From: Dongia rigui
Lineage (GTDB): Bacteria > Pseudomonadota > Alphaproteobacteria > Dongiales > Dongiaceae
Assembly: GCF_034044635.1 (NCBI RefSeq)
Contig: NZ_JAXCLX010000003.1
Coordinates: forward strand, 248,001 to 312,000
Reading direction: 5' to 3'
Length of the DNA stretch: 64,000 nucleotides
Positions 1 to 8,016 of this stretch are shown here, in pieces (position 1 is the first letter of the stretch; every line of letters starts with the position of its first letter). A program made the position numbers and the translations under genes. Below the pieces are notes generated by a model. The model did no database searches. It was given only the letters and a program-made list of their open reading frames with translations, and had not been told where the DNA came from.

Positions 1-256
1 AGATGTCGCCAACGCGCAAGGCACTTCCCGACGGCGGCTCCACGACCTCGACCGCCATCTCATGCCCCATGATGCGCGGATACTGCAGATAGGGATGCTT
101 GCCCTGATAGATGTGATAATCCGTGCCGCAAACACCGATCCGCCTGGGACGGACCAATGCTTCGCCCGGCATGACTGTCGGCACCGGCCGCCGGACAAGC
201 GCCAACCGGCCCGGCTCGGCACAGACCAGCGCTTCAACGCTCGGCATCTCTGGCAT
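1..256 (-). CDS. Zinc-dependent alcohol/polyol dehydrogenase, N-terminal part (truncated by window edge)
   Basis: Only the first 85 codons are visible and the rest lies left of the window. The N-terminus has the medium-chain dehydrogenase GroES fold: GVCGTD carries the first catalytic-zinc cysteine, and IMGHE carries the zinc histidine and glutamate. The sequence resembles sugar-acid or polyol dehydrogenases of the L-gulonate/L-galactonate 5-dehydrogenase type, which is family-level knowledge only. It is the last gene of a transcript that also encodes a CUT2 sugar transporter, so it probably oxidises the imported sugar or polyol. The ATG at 256 was chosen because the homologous domain begins right after it; a second in-frame ATG lies three codons in. 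Confidence 0.8.
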   Translation of the reverse strand, partial: MPEMPSVEALVCAEPGRLALVRRPVPTVMPGEALVRPRRIGVCGTDYHIYQGKHPYLQYPRIMGHEMAVEVVEPPSGSALRVGDI

Positions 257-334
257 CTAAATACTCATTCTTGATCACGTCGCTTCACCTTGAGAGAACG
301 AGGGTCGGCTGGCTGCCGACCCTCGCCCAGCCTA

Positions 335-1249
335 TCAGAAATTGGACATATTATCCTTGGTCACCAAAGCGGCGCCTGAGTCGATCAGGGATTCGACCTT
401 CTCGCCGCGGATGGACCGGACCAGGGCATCGACGCCGAGTTCCGCCATCTTTGCCGGAAACTGAGCGACGGTTGCATCCTCGATCCCGGCCTGCAGCGCT
501 TCCGCCTCGCCGCAGCAGAAATCGAAGCCAGCAAGAACGATCTTGTCATTGGCAATGCCGGCCTTCTTGATCGCCTGTGCGGCCCCCGCGGCGGGCGGGC
601 CACAAGCCGCGAAGATCGACTTGATATCCGGATTCTTGGTGAGCAGATCTTCAGCGACGCTGAGCCCGAGTTCCTCGGTGCAGTTGGTTGCCCCCCGGCC
701 GACGATCTTGACGTCGACACCCTTCAAGCCATCGAGCATGCCGTTGACGCGATCATCGAGCGACGGAACGCCGGGGACACCTTCGAGGATGCCCAGCGTG
801 TCGCCGTCCTTCAGCACGGTCTTCAGGTATTCGCCCGCGATCTTGCCGGCATTGTAGTTGTTGGTGGTAGCCAGCGCGGTGCGGTTGTTCCAGTCGGGTA
901 TGTTGTTGTCCATCAGCACGATTTTCACGCCGGCGGCGACGGCCTTGTCGAGCGCCGGGGCGACTGTCGGATCAACCGGCGTCAGGGCAATACCCTGGAC
1001 ACCCTTGGTCACCATGGATTCGATGAGCGCGATCTGCCCTTCGATGTCCGTGGCAGCAGTTCCCTGGCCATAGATGATCTCGACCCCCGGATGGGCCTTG
1101 GCATAGGCCTTGGCGGCATCTTCCATCGTGGCAAAGAATGGCACCGGGAACTTGGTGATGAAGCCGAGCTTGACCGGGTCATCGGCCAGGGCCGGACCGG
1201 CGCTTGCGATCGCAAGTGCCAGCGCCCCCAACAGCAATCTTAGTCTCAT
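335..1249 (-). CDS. Sugar ABC transporter periplasmic binding protein (CUT2/ribose family)
   Basis: The protein has 304 residues. A signal peptide (MRLRLLLG, hydrophobic core, then PALADD) precedes a type I periplasmic binding fold of the RbsB/FrcB kind. The ATG at 1249 sits behind a strong GGGAGGAGGA ribosome site; the frame stays open further upstream but without a signal peptide. It should deliver a sugar or polyol to the permease and ATPase encoded just upstream in the same transcript. The set resembles the FrcBCA fructose transporter in having a single-domain ATPase of about 255 residues, but the binding-protein gene comes last here and the ligand cannot be read from the sequence. Confidence 0.88.
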   Translation of the reverse strand: MRLRLLLGALALAIASAGPALADDPVKLGFITKFPVPFFATMEDAAKAYAKAHPGVEIIYGQGTAATDIEGQIALIESMVTKGVQGIALTPVDPTVAPALDKAVAAGVKIVLMDNNIPDWNNRTALATTNNYNAGKIAGEYLKTVLKDGDTLGILEGVPGVPSLDDRVNGMLDGLKGVDVKIVGRGATNCTEELGLSVAEDLLTKNPDIKSIFAACGPPAAGAAQAIKKAGIANDKIVLAGFDFCCGEAEALQAGIEDATVAQFPAKMAELGVDALVRSIRGEKVESLIDSGAALVTKDNMSNF

Positions 1250-1341
1250 GATCTTCCTCCTCCCATACGGACGGGTTCGGGGTGAATCCGCCCATCGCTT
1301 CGTCACCTCTTGCGGATGACGAATTTCCATCGCCCCAGCGC

Positions 1342-2106
1342 CTAGCCCTCGGCCCCGACAATCAGGGCAACCAGTTGCTGCTGGTTCTCACGGGCCGGCT
1401 TCAGCTCGCCCACCTTGTGACCTTGGCGCAGCACGACAGCCCGGTCGGCCAGTTCGATGACATGTTCCATGTTGTGCGTGATCAGGATGACGGCATTGCC
1501 CTCGGCGCGGAGCTGCGCCACGAGATCGAGCACTTTGCGCGATTCACGCAAACCCAGCGCTGCCGTCGGCTCATCGAGGATCACCAGCTTGCGGGCGAAC
1601 ACCGAGGCCCGGGCGACGGCAACGGCCTGTCGCTGGCCACCGGACATGAGTGCGACCGGCGCATCGAGTTTCGGCAGCTTGACCTTGAGGCGGTCGAGCA
1701 CGGCGGCCGCCTCGCGGTCCATCTGACGACTACTGAGGAATCGCAAGCCCGCGGGCAGCCAGGACGGAAAGGCGATTTCCCGGCCGCAATAGAAATTCTG
1801 CGCCGGCGTCAGGTTGTCGAACAGTGCCAGGTCCTGATAGACGGTCTCGATGCCGGCGCGCCTCGCCGCTGCCGGCGAGGAAAGTGCGACCTGCTCGCCA
1901 TCGAGCAGGATCTCTCCGGCGTCGAGCGCGTGGACGCCGCTGATGCATTTCACCAAGGTCGACTTGCCAGCGCCATTGTCGCCGAGCAATGCCAGCACTT
2001 CGCCGCGATAGGCTTCGAGGCTAACCCCTTTCAAGGCATGCACCGCGCCAAACCGTTTCTCGGCGCCCTTGATGGCGAGCACCGGGCTCTGTGCGGTGGC
2101 ACTCAT
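1342..2106 (-). CDS. Sugar ABC transporter ATP-binding protein (single-domain, FrcA-like)
   Basis: This 254-residue ATPase energises the adjacent CUT2 permease on the inner face of the membrane. Walker A GDNGAGKST (about residue 42), signature MSGGQRQAV and Walker B VILDEPTAALG are all present. CUT2 ATPases of the RbsA type are usually about 500 residues with two nucleotide-binding domains. This one has a single domain, as in FrcA-type systems, and presumably works as a homodimer. Its ATG overlaps the permease stop by 4 bp, which indicates translational coupling. Confidence 0.9.
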   Translation of the reverse strand: MSATAQSPVLAIKGAEKRFGAVHALKGVSLEAYRGEVLALLGDNGAGKSTLVKCISGVHALDAGEILLDGEQVALSSPAAARRAGIETVYQDLALFDNLTPAQNFYCGREIAFPSWLPAGLRFLSSRQMDREAAAVLDRLKVKLPKLDAPVALMSGGQRQAVAVARASVFARKLVILDEPTAALGLRESRKVLDLVAQLRAEGNAVILITHNMEHVIELADRAVVLRQGHKVGELKPARENQQQLVALIVGAEG

Positions 2107-3155
2107 GATGCCCTCGCCGCTTGCACGACCCTTGCGCGCGCTTCCAGGTGGTTGCGCAGCACGTCTGCCTCGACCGCGATGACAATGATGAGGCCGATGG
2201 CGATCATCTGGAAGAAGACATCGACACCCAGCAGATTGAGCGCGTTGCGGATGACGCCGATCATCACGGCCCCCACCAGCGCGTGGCCGAGATGCCCGCG
2301 CCCGCCGAGGAAACTGGCACCGCCGATGATCACCGCGGCGATCGTGTCGAGTTCAAGCAGGTTGCCATAGAGCGGCGAGGCGGCTTCGGTTCGGCCGGCA
2401 AGGACCACCGCGCCGATCCCGGCGCAGAGGCCCGAGATGACATAGGTTGAGATCAGCACGCCCTTGACCGGTATGCCCATGCGGCGTGCAGCCTCCGGCT
2501 GGCCACCCACGGCATAGGTCCAACGCCCCCAGACCATCGCCTTGGCCATGACGAAGACCAGCAGCGCCACACCAATGACGATGAAGAACGCATTGGGAAT
2601 GCCGAAGGAGGATGCACCGCCGACGCTGGCGATCGCTTCCGGCATGCCGCGCATCGTGGTGTGGCCGACCGCGAGTTCCAGCGCCAGGCCGCGGCAGATG
2701 CTGAGCATCGCGAGGGTTATGATGAAGGGGTGCGGCAGGCGCCCGAAGATATAGGCGATGCCATTGATGGCGCCGACCAGGCCACCGGTTGCCACCATCG
2801 CCAGCATGACCAGGAAAGCGGAATCGACCTCACGATAAAGCAGGCCGCCCATCACGGTTGCCAGTGCCAAATTGGCCCCGACCGACAGGTCGATGCCGCG
2901 TGTGAGGATCACCAGATGCTGGCCGATGGCAACAATGGCAATGACCGCGGTCTGCGAAACGATGTTGGCGATGTTGCCGGGCTTGAGGAAATCGGGCGTC
3001 AGCGTGGCAATGACGCCGACCAGCGCCAGCAGGATCAGCAAGGGGCCAATCCCCAGCAGGCGCAGGCCCCATGAAATCCAGGACAGGCCCTGATGCCCGC
3101 CGACATCCACACCCATCCCCGCCTTGACCGGCCGATTTTCCACGGCATCCACCAC
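2103..3155 (-). CDS. Sugar ABC transporter permease (CUT2/RbsC family)
   Basis: This polytopic inner-membrane protein of about 350 residues has the BPD_transp_2 motifs LTRGIDLSVG and IIGGASFLGGRG. It forms the channel for the binding protein and ATPase downstream. The frame is open from a TTG at 3212. The GTG at 3155 is preferred because GGGAG lies 6 nt upstream; an ATG at 3116 with AAGG is a second possibility. It is the first gene of an operon divergent from a GntR regulator, so control by that regulator is likely. Confidence 0.85.
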   Translation of the reverse strand: MVDAVENRPVKAGMGVDVGGHQGLSWISWGLRLLGIGPLLILLALVGVIATLTPDFLKPGNIANIVSQTAVIAIVAIGQHLVILTRGIDLSVGANLALATVMGGLLYREVDSAFLVMLAMVATGGLVGAINGIAYIFGRLPHPFIITLAMLSICRGLALELAVGHTTMRGMPEAIASVGGASSFGIPNAFFIVIGVALLVFVMAKAMVWGRWTYAVGGQPEAARRMGIPVKGVLISTYVISGLCAGIGAVVLAGRTEAASPLYGNLLELDTIAAVIIGGASFLGGRGHLGHALVGAVMIGVIRNALNLLGVDVFFQMIAIGLIIVIAVEADVLRNHLEARARVVQAARAS

Positions 3156-3174
3156 GCTGCGCTCCCAGGCCTGT

Positions 3175-3190
3175 TTTTTATTGATAAAAA
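3175..3190. promoter_or_regulatory. Candidate operator between the divergent transporter operon and its GntR regulator
   Basis: A perfect inverted repeat, TTTTTAT-TG-ATAAAAA, lies in the unusually AT-rich 107-bp gap between the permease and gntR-family starts. A half-site-like TTGGTC follows at about 3205. Position and symmetry suggest an operator or promoter core. The assignment to the neighbouring regulator is inference. Confidence 0.35.
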
Positions 3191-3262
3191 CTATCCGACA
3201 AACGTTGGTCAAATTGTTTTTTATGTACTAAAATACAACGCACGCAAAGAAAGGCGTCAGAA

Positions 3263-4195
3263 ATGAAAAGTGATGCGGTCTTCAAACGGGCCTTCAACGA
3301 TGCCCTCTCCCTGCTTGCGACTCTGCCGCCGACCGCGGCCTTCCCGTCGGAAAATCAGCTGAGCGGTCAGCTCCGGGTGAGCCGCACGACCGTCCGCAAG
3401 ATCCTCGCCGCGATGAAGGAAATGGGATTCGCGCCGGATGGTGATCGCCGGCAATCGCTGGCGGCCATCCCGCGCTTTGCCGAGGCCGAGACCGTGACGA
3501 CGTCGGAACAGGTCGAGACGCATTTCATGGAATGGATGCTGCGCGACAACACGCGCCCGGGCACCAGCATCAACGAACTTGAACTGGCCCGCCGCTTCGG
3601 CTTGGCGACCACCGGCATCCGCGAGTTCCTCAACCGGTTCCAGCGTTTCGGCCTGATTGAAAAGCGGCCCAATGCGGGCTGGGTGTTCAAGGGCTTCACG
3701 GCGAATTTTGCACTCGAGCTGTTCGAGATCCGCGAGATTTTCGAGCTGCGTTCAGCGCTTGCCTTCGCGGCCTTGCCGCCCGCCTCACCGCTCTGGCAAC
3801 GGCTTGAAACGCTGCGCCAACAGCATGTCCAGCTGCTGACGGAGATCGACGGGCGCTATCACGATTTTTCGGATCTCGACAGCCGCTTCCACCGGCTGGT
3901 CAATGCGGCCGCACCGAACCGCTTCATCGACGACTTCTTCGACATCATCACCCTGATCTTCCATTATCACTACCAATGGAACAAACAGGATGAAAGACAG
4001 CGCAACGAGGTGGCGATCAAGGAACACCTCACCTATATCGACGCGCTGCTCAGCCGCAACCCAGCCATCGTCGAACTCGCCTGCCGCGCCCATCTGGCAT
4101 CGGCCAAAGAGACCTTGATGCGCTCGTCCACCCGCAAGCTATCCGACGCGGAAGAAGGGGATGGAGCCGCAGACTGGGCCGTCGCCGGAACCTAA
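3263..4195 (+). CDS. GntR-family transcriptional regulator with FCD domain and an extra N-terminal winged helix
   Basis: The protein has 310 residues. Residues about 25-65 (SENQLSGQLRVSRTTVRKIL) read as a GntR winged helix. Residues about 85-140 read as a second one (TSINELELARRFGLATTGIREFLNRF), followed by an FCD ligand-binding domain at about 150-290 with the typical LFEIREIFELRSALA helix. Ordinary FadR-subfamily regulators carry one winged helix and have about 220-250 residues, so the duplicated DNA-binding region is unusual. It faces away from the sugar transporter operon and probably represses it until the sugar or a catabolite binds the FCD pocket. Confidence 0.85.
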   Translation: MKSDAVFKRAFNDALSLLATLPPTAAFPSENQLSGQLRVSRTTVRKILAAMKEMGFAPDGDRRQSLAAIPRFAEAETVTTSEQVETHFMEWMLRDNTRPGTSINELELARRFGLATTGIREFLNRFQRFGLIEKRPNAGWVFKGFTANFALELFEIREIFELRSALAFAALPPASPLWQRLETLRQQHVQLLTEIDGRYHDFSDLDSRFHRLVNAAAPNRFIDDFFDIITLIFHYHYQWNKQDERQRNEVAIKEHLTYIDALLSRNPAIVELACRAHLASAKETLMRSSTRKLSDAEEGDGAADWAVAGT

Positions 4196-4260
4196 TTGCG
4201 ACAGGCGCTCTCATCAGCGCCGTCACATTCCGGCACACCAGCCGACTGAACAAAGGAAAA

Positions 4261-4353
4261 TGGCGGAGGGGATGGGATTCGAACCCACGATAGGGCTTAA
4301 CACCCTATAACGGTTTAGCAAACCGTCGCCTTCAGCCACTCGGCCACCCCTCC
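4261..4353 (-). tRNA. tRNA-Ser (anticodon GCT)
   Basis: On the minus strand the acceptor arms GGAGGGG and CCCCTCC pair, the discriminator is G and an encoded CCA occupies 4261-4263. The D-arm contains GGCCGAGTGGC, and the anticodon stem ACGGT/ACCGT encloses TTGCTAA, giving anticodon GCT. A long variable arm (ATAGGGTGTTAAGCCCTAT) marks a class II tRNA, and the T-arm reads GGTTCGAATCC. All features agree with a serine tRNA reading AGC and AGU. Confidence 0.97.
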
Positions 4354-4496
4354 GCGCTCGGCAAACTAACGAGTGGCGCGGTCTCACGACGTATGCGGGG
4401 CCTTTACTAAAGGGGCGCCAAGGGAATGTCAAACTATCGTCGCCCGCCCACCCAAATTGCCGGAAAGATATTCCTGATCAATATCTTAAATGAGGG

Positions 4497-5201
4497 CTAC
4501 GAGCGCCGATCGAGCTGCTTGGCGCCGAACAGGATGTCCCGTTCCTGGGGGGTGAAAGGCTGCTTCCGGCTCCGTTCGACAAGGACCTGCAATCCCTTCT
4601 CGACCGCCGGGCGCTCGCCGATGGCCTCGAACCAGCGCTTAAGGTTGGGATGGGCGTTCATGTCCTGCCCCTGCCGGTCCCAATAGCGCAGCCACGGCCA
4701 GGTCGCGATATCGGCGATGCTGTAATCGCCGGCAAGATAGGCGACCTCGCCCAGGCGCTTGTCGAGCACCTGGTAGAGCCGCGTGGTCTCGTCGGTGTAG
4801 CGCTTGATGGCGTAAGGGTACTGCTCCGGCGCATAGGCGCGGAAGTGGTGGGTCTGACCCAGCATCGGCCCGACGCCACCCATCTGGAACATCAGCCATT
4901 GCAGCGTGATCGCACGCTGATAGGGATCGCTGGAGAGAAGCTGGCCCGTCTTCTCGGCGAGATAGATCAGCATCGCCCCGGATTCCATGAGGGCGATCGG
5001 CTGGCCATCGGGACCATCGGGATCGACCATGGCCGGAATCTTGTTGTTGGGGCTGATCTTCAGAAAGGCCGGCTGGAACTGGTCGCCGGCACCGATGTCA
5101 ACCGCGTGGATGTTGTAGGGAAGGCCCATTTCCTCCAGCGCGATATGGATCTTGTGCCCATTGGGCGTGGGCCAGGTATAGAGGTCGATTGCTGTGGTCA
5201 T
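4497..5201 (-). CDS. Glutathione S-transferase family protein, YfcG-like disulfide-bond oxidoreductase
   Basis: This 234-residue cytosolic protein has an N-terminal thioredoxin-fold GST domain and a C-terminal helical domain. The start IDLYTWPTPNGHKI and the block ISPNNKIPAMVD...ESGAMLIYLAEKTG match E. coli YfcG closely. Thr12 and Asn14 stand where YfcG uses Thr9 and Asn11 to activate glutathione without a catalytic cysteine. The expected activity is GSH-dependent disulfide reduction. It is the second gene of a two-gene run; its ATG lies 12 bp after the stop of a paralogue, so the pair is probably co-transcribed. Confidence 0.9.
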   Translation of the reverse strand: MTTAIDLYTWPTPNGHKIHIALEEMGLPYNIHAVDIGAGDQFQPAFLKISPNNKIPAMVDPDGPDGQPIALMESGAMLIYLAEKTGQLLSSDPYQRAITLQWLMFQMGGVGPMLGQTHHFRAYAPEQYPYAIKRYTDETTRLYQVLDKRLGEVAYLAGDYSIADIATWPWLRYWDRQGQDMNAHPNLKRWFEAIGERPAVEKGLQVLVERSRKQPFTPQERDILFGAKQLDRRS

Positions 5202-5213
5202 GCGTCCTCTCCC

Positions 5214-5843
5214 TCACGCCGCTTTCAGCAGGGCGTTCAAGCCGCGCTGTACCGCCGGACGTTCGGCGATGGTGGCGATCCAGCGCGTCACGTTCGGGAA
5301 GTCGCGCATGTCCTGCCCGTATTTCTCGCTGCCTTTCACCCAGGGCCAGGCGGCGATATCGGCGATCGAGAATTCCTTGTCGCCGAGATAGGGGCTTTCC
5401 TTGAAACGCTGTTCCATCACGCGCAGGAGGCGCGTCACTTCATTGGTGTAGCGATCGACCGCGTAGGGAATGCGCTCTGGTGCCACGGATCGGAAATGCC
5501 AGGCCTGGCCATACATCGGTCCGATCGAGCCCATCTGGAACATCAGCCATTGCAGCACGTCATAGCGGCGGCGCTTGTCGGCCGGCAGGAACTTGCCGGT
5601 CTTCTCGGCCAGATAGATGAGGATGGCGCCGGATTCAAACAGCGTGATCGGCTTGCCGCCGGGGCCGTCCTGGTCGACGATCGCCGGAATCTTGTTGTTG
5701 GGGTTGATGGCCAGGAACTCGGGCCGGAACTGCTCGCCCTTGCCGATATCCACCTTGTGCAGGCGGTAGGGGAGACCCGTCTCCTCCAGCATGATATGGG
5801 CCTTGTGCCCGTTGGGCGTCGCCCAGGAATAGAGATCAATCAT
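5214..5843 (-). CDS. yfcG: Glutathione S-transferase family protein, YfcG-like (paralogue)
   Basis: The 209 residues begin MIDLYSWATPNGHK, so the key Thr9 and Asn11 fall at the same positions as in E. coli YfcG. The glutathione-binding block INPNNKIPAIVD and ESGAILIYLAEKTG follow. The frame is open upstream, but the family start and a GGAACGG site favour the ATG at 5843. It lies just upstream of a second YfcG-like gene, and the two proteins are clearly related, so a tandem duplication is the simplest explanation. A role in thiol-disulfide homeostasis is inferred from the family. Confidence 0.9.
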   Translation of the reverse strand: MIDLYSWATPNGHKAHIMLEETGLPYRLHKVDIGKGEQFRPEFLAINPNNKIPAIVDQDGPGGKPITLFESGAILIYLAEKTGKFLPADKRRRYDVLQWLMFQMGSIGPMYGQAWHFRSVAPERIPYAVDRYTNEVTRLLRVMEQRFKESPYLGDKEFSIADIAAWPWVKGSEKYGQDMRDFPNVTRWIATIAERPAVQRGLNALLKAA

Positions 5844-6071
5844 CCGTTCCAACCCGTCTTGTCGCCACGGTCCCATCCGACCGGGGCACCCCATGAAAAA
5901 CCGCGGAAAACCGCCGCTTGCCCGCACTGTCGCGGGAAAAGCCGCGCGGCGCAAGGGGCGCTTTGCCCCCAGCACTTTACCCTTGCGGCACAAACGGGCA
6001 GTGTGGCGTGAAATCTATCCGCCTACCCAACTCGCGGGCGGCTTCTAGCAACGTTTTGTGACGGATCGGTG

Positions 6072-6464
6072 ATGGAAAGACCCTATAGCGGCTATGCCGA
6101 ATTGATCGGCTATGAATTGATCGACAAGGCCAAGGATTTCGCCCGCCTGCAATTGCATCTCGAGCCCCGCCACCTCAACCGCATGGAAGTGCCGCATGGC
6201 GGTGTCATGGCAACCTTGCTGGACAGTGCCACCGGCTTTGCCGTGGCCTTCGCGGCGGGGCCGGAGCGGGTCTTGCGGGCCGTCACCGTCTCTATGAACG
6301 TGCAGTTCATGGGTCAGGGCAAGGTCGGCGAAACGGTGATCGTCGATGGCCATCGCACCGGCGGCGGCAAGACCGTGGCCTTTGCAACGGCCGAAGTGAA
6401 AAACCCGGCCGGGCAGGTGCTGGCGCGCGGTGACGCGGTCTACCGCTTTCTCGAGAAGTGGTGA
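6072..6464 (+). CDS. PaaI-family hotdog-fold thioesterase
   Basis: This 130-residue protein fits the PaaI/acyl-CoA thioesterase 13 family. VPHGGVMATLLDSATGFA is the hotdog helix with its HGG signature, and later strands (VTVSMNVQFMGQGKVGETV) fit the same fold. It should hydrolyse acyl- or aryl-CoA thioesters in the cytosol. The ATG at 6072 directly follows an in-frame GTG at 6069, and either could be used. It is a single-gene unit facing a DUF962 gene; the enoyl-CoA hydratase further on also acts on CoA esters, but no operon links them. Confidence 0.88.
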   Translation: MERPYSGYAELIGYELIDKAKDFARLQLHLEPRHLNRMEVPHGGVMATLLDSATGFAVAFAAGPERVLRAVTVSMNVQFMGQGKVGETVIVDGHRTGGGKTVAFATAEVKNPAGQVLARGDAVYRFLEKW

Positions 6465-6473
6465 GAGCCGGGC

Positions 6474-6902
6474 TTATTCCGCGGGTTGGCTCTGCCGGCG
6501 CGGTGCCGCAGCGCCGAGACCCAGGCGCGCATACTCGGCGCCGATACCACCGGTGATGGCCAGCCAGCACATCCTGAGATCGGCGAGCGCCCCATAAAAG
6601 GCGTTGACCTTGATCAAGGGCTGGTTGTGCTCGACCCACCAATGCGACGTCACCGCCATCACCACGGCAAAGACGATACCGGCGGCACAGAACAGCGGCT
6701 GCTGATGATAGATCGCCAGCAGCGTCGCGATGATGCCGACCGTCGTCGCCGAATAATGCATGCCACGCGTGAGCGGGTGCCGGTGGACATCGAGATAGAG
6801 ACGCCAGAATTCCTGGAACGTCATCTGCACGCCATCGCGGAAAGTCTTATCGGTTGTGACGCCGCGGGGTCGACCGTTTCGTGCCGCCCATTTCGCTGCC
6901 AT
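6474..6902 (-). CDS. DUF962 (Mpo1-like) membrane protein
   Basis: This protein of about 142 residues contains the DUF962 pattern. YLDVHRHPLTRGMHYSATT is the first conserved histidine block, a pair of hydrophobic helices follows, and SHWWVEHNQP is the second histidine block. In yeast the family member Mpo1 is an iron-dependent dioxygenase that alpha-oxidises 2-hydroxy fatty acids, so a lipid-linked role at the inner membrane is plausible. Two starts are possible: ATG 6902 with GGGAG at 6 nt, used here, and ATG 6929 with GAGGGG. It converges with the PaaI gene, leaving only 9 bp between the stops. Confidence 0.75.
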   Translation of the reverse strand: MAAKWAARNGRPRGVTTDKTFRDGVQMTFQEFWRLYLDVHRHPLTRGMHYSATTVGIIATLLAIYHQQPLFCAAGIVFAVVMAVTSHWWVEHNQPLIKVNAFYGALADLRMCWLAITGGIGAEYARLGLGAAAPRRQSQPAE

Positions 6903-7035
6903 GAGCCTCTCCCGTCCATTGGGGGCCATGCCGGCCCCTCACCTCATCCCACAATGATCTTAACGCTCTTTTCTGACGGCTGTCTAACATTCCGATAAGT
7001 ATCTGCCGCTCACCTGCCTCAGACGGTCGATCCAA

Positions 7036-7821
7036 TCAGTTGCCGACAAATTGTGGCGGCCTTTTGCCCAGGAAAGCAGCGATCCCCTCCCGGTAGTCGG
7101 CGCTGTCGACAGCGGCGTAGCCTTGCGCGATCTCGGCGTCCGTCAGTGGCTGCGGCTCGAGACAGCGCCGGGTGAATTTTTTGTGATTGCGGTGGCTGAT
7201 GGGGGCACCAGCCGCGATGCGGGCGGCGAGGGCAGCCACGGCATCTTCCAACTCGGATACGGGGACCACGCGCGTAACAAGACCTTTCTGCTGTGCCCAG
7301 GCGCTGTCAAAAACCTCACCGGTCAGCAAAAGTTCCAACATCGTCGGCCGGCCCAGCAGATCGACCAGCGCCGCAAGCTCGGGATAGGGCATGGTGATGC
7401 CGACCTTCTGGATCGGGATGCCGAACTTGGCATCCTCGGCCGCGACCCTGAGGTCGCACATCGCGGCAACCTCCAATCCGCCGCCCATGCAATTGCCCTC
7501 GACCCGGGCGATGGTCGGCACGGGGAAATCGCGCAAGGCCCAAAGTGCCGCCAGCATGATCTCGCCATAGGCCCGCGCGCCTGCCGGCGTCGCCCGCAAT
7601 TGGGCAAACTCCGCCATGTCGGCACCGGCCGCAAAATGCCCACCCGCGCCCCGCAGGACGAGGCAGCGCAGATCCGCCCGCGCCGACAGCCTGTGCAGTT
7701 CCGCAGCCAGCCCACGCCACAGATCGGCGTTGAGCGCATTGCGCTTTTCCGGCCGGTTGAGGGTCAAGGTGGCGACCGCATTGTCGCAGGAAACATGGAT
7801 CAGTTCGGTCGTCGTCATCAT
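7036..7821 (-). CDS. Enoyl-CoA hydratase/isomerase family protein
   Basis: The protein has 261 residues of the crotonase fold. The oxyanion-hole motifs are both visible: HFAAGADMAEF (about residue 62) and CMGGGLEVAAMCDLRVA (about residue 111), and NRPEKRNALN near the N-terminus is typical. The position used by the second catalytic glutamate of classical hydratases falls in KVGITMPYPELAAL, which differs from the usual sequence, so the reaction could be hydration, isomerisation or hydrolysis of an acyl-CoA. ATG codons at 7821 and 7818 are both possible. It stands alone, divergent from the fusion gene at 8017. Confidence 0.85.
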   Translation of the reverse strand: MMTTTELIHVSCDNAVATLTLNRPEKRNALNADLWRGLAAELHRLSARADLRCLVLRGAGGHFAAGADMAEFAQLRATPAGARAYGEIMLAALWALRDFPVPTIARVEGNCMGGGLEVAAMCDLRVAAEDAKFGIPIQKVGITMPYPELAALVDLLGRPTMLELLLTGEVFDSAWAQQKGLVTRVVPVSELEDAVAALAARIAAGAPISHRNHKKFTRRCLEPQPLTDAEIAQGYAAVDSADYREGIAAFLGKRPPQFVGN

Positions 7822-8016
7822 GCGTGCCCCATCCTTGGCCGTGCGTCATCGATTCTGCGCAAGCCCGAGCCTAGTCGAGCGCTTTCGCCCCGTCAGCCCT
7901 GCAACCAGAGCAAGGGGGCTATGGTTAACATTCGCGTGACGCGACTTGCCCAAAAGGGGCGATTCCAGCATGTTGGCGCCGACGCCGCGGGAGGAGTTGC
8001 GGCGCATGCAGCAACA

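Noticed and set aside
7051-8016. In-frame upstream extension of the Prx-like/2OG-oxygenase gene
   Set aside because: The extension runs antisense through the enoyl-CoA hydratase gene and has no family similarity. The Prx-like domain starts after ATG 8017.
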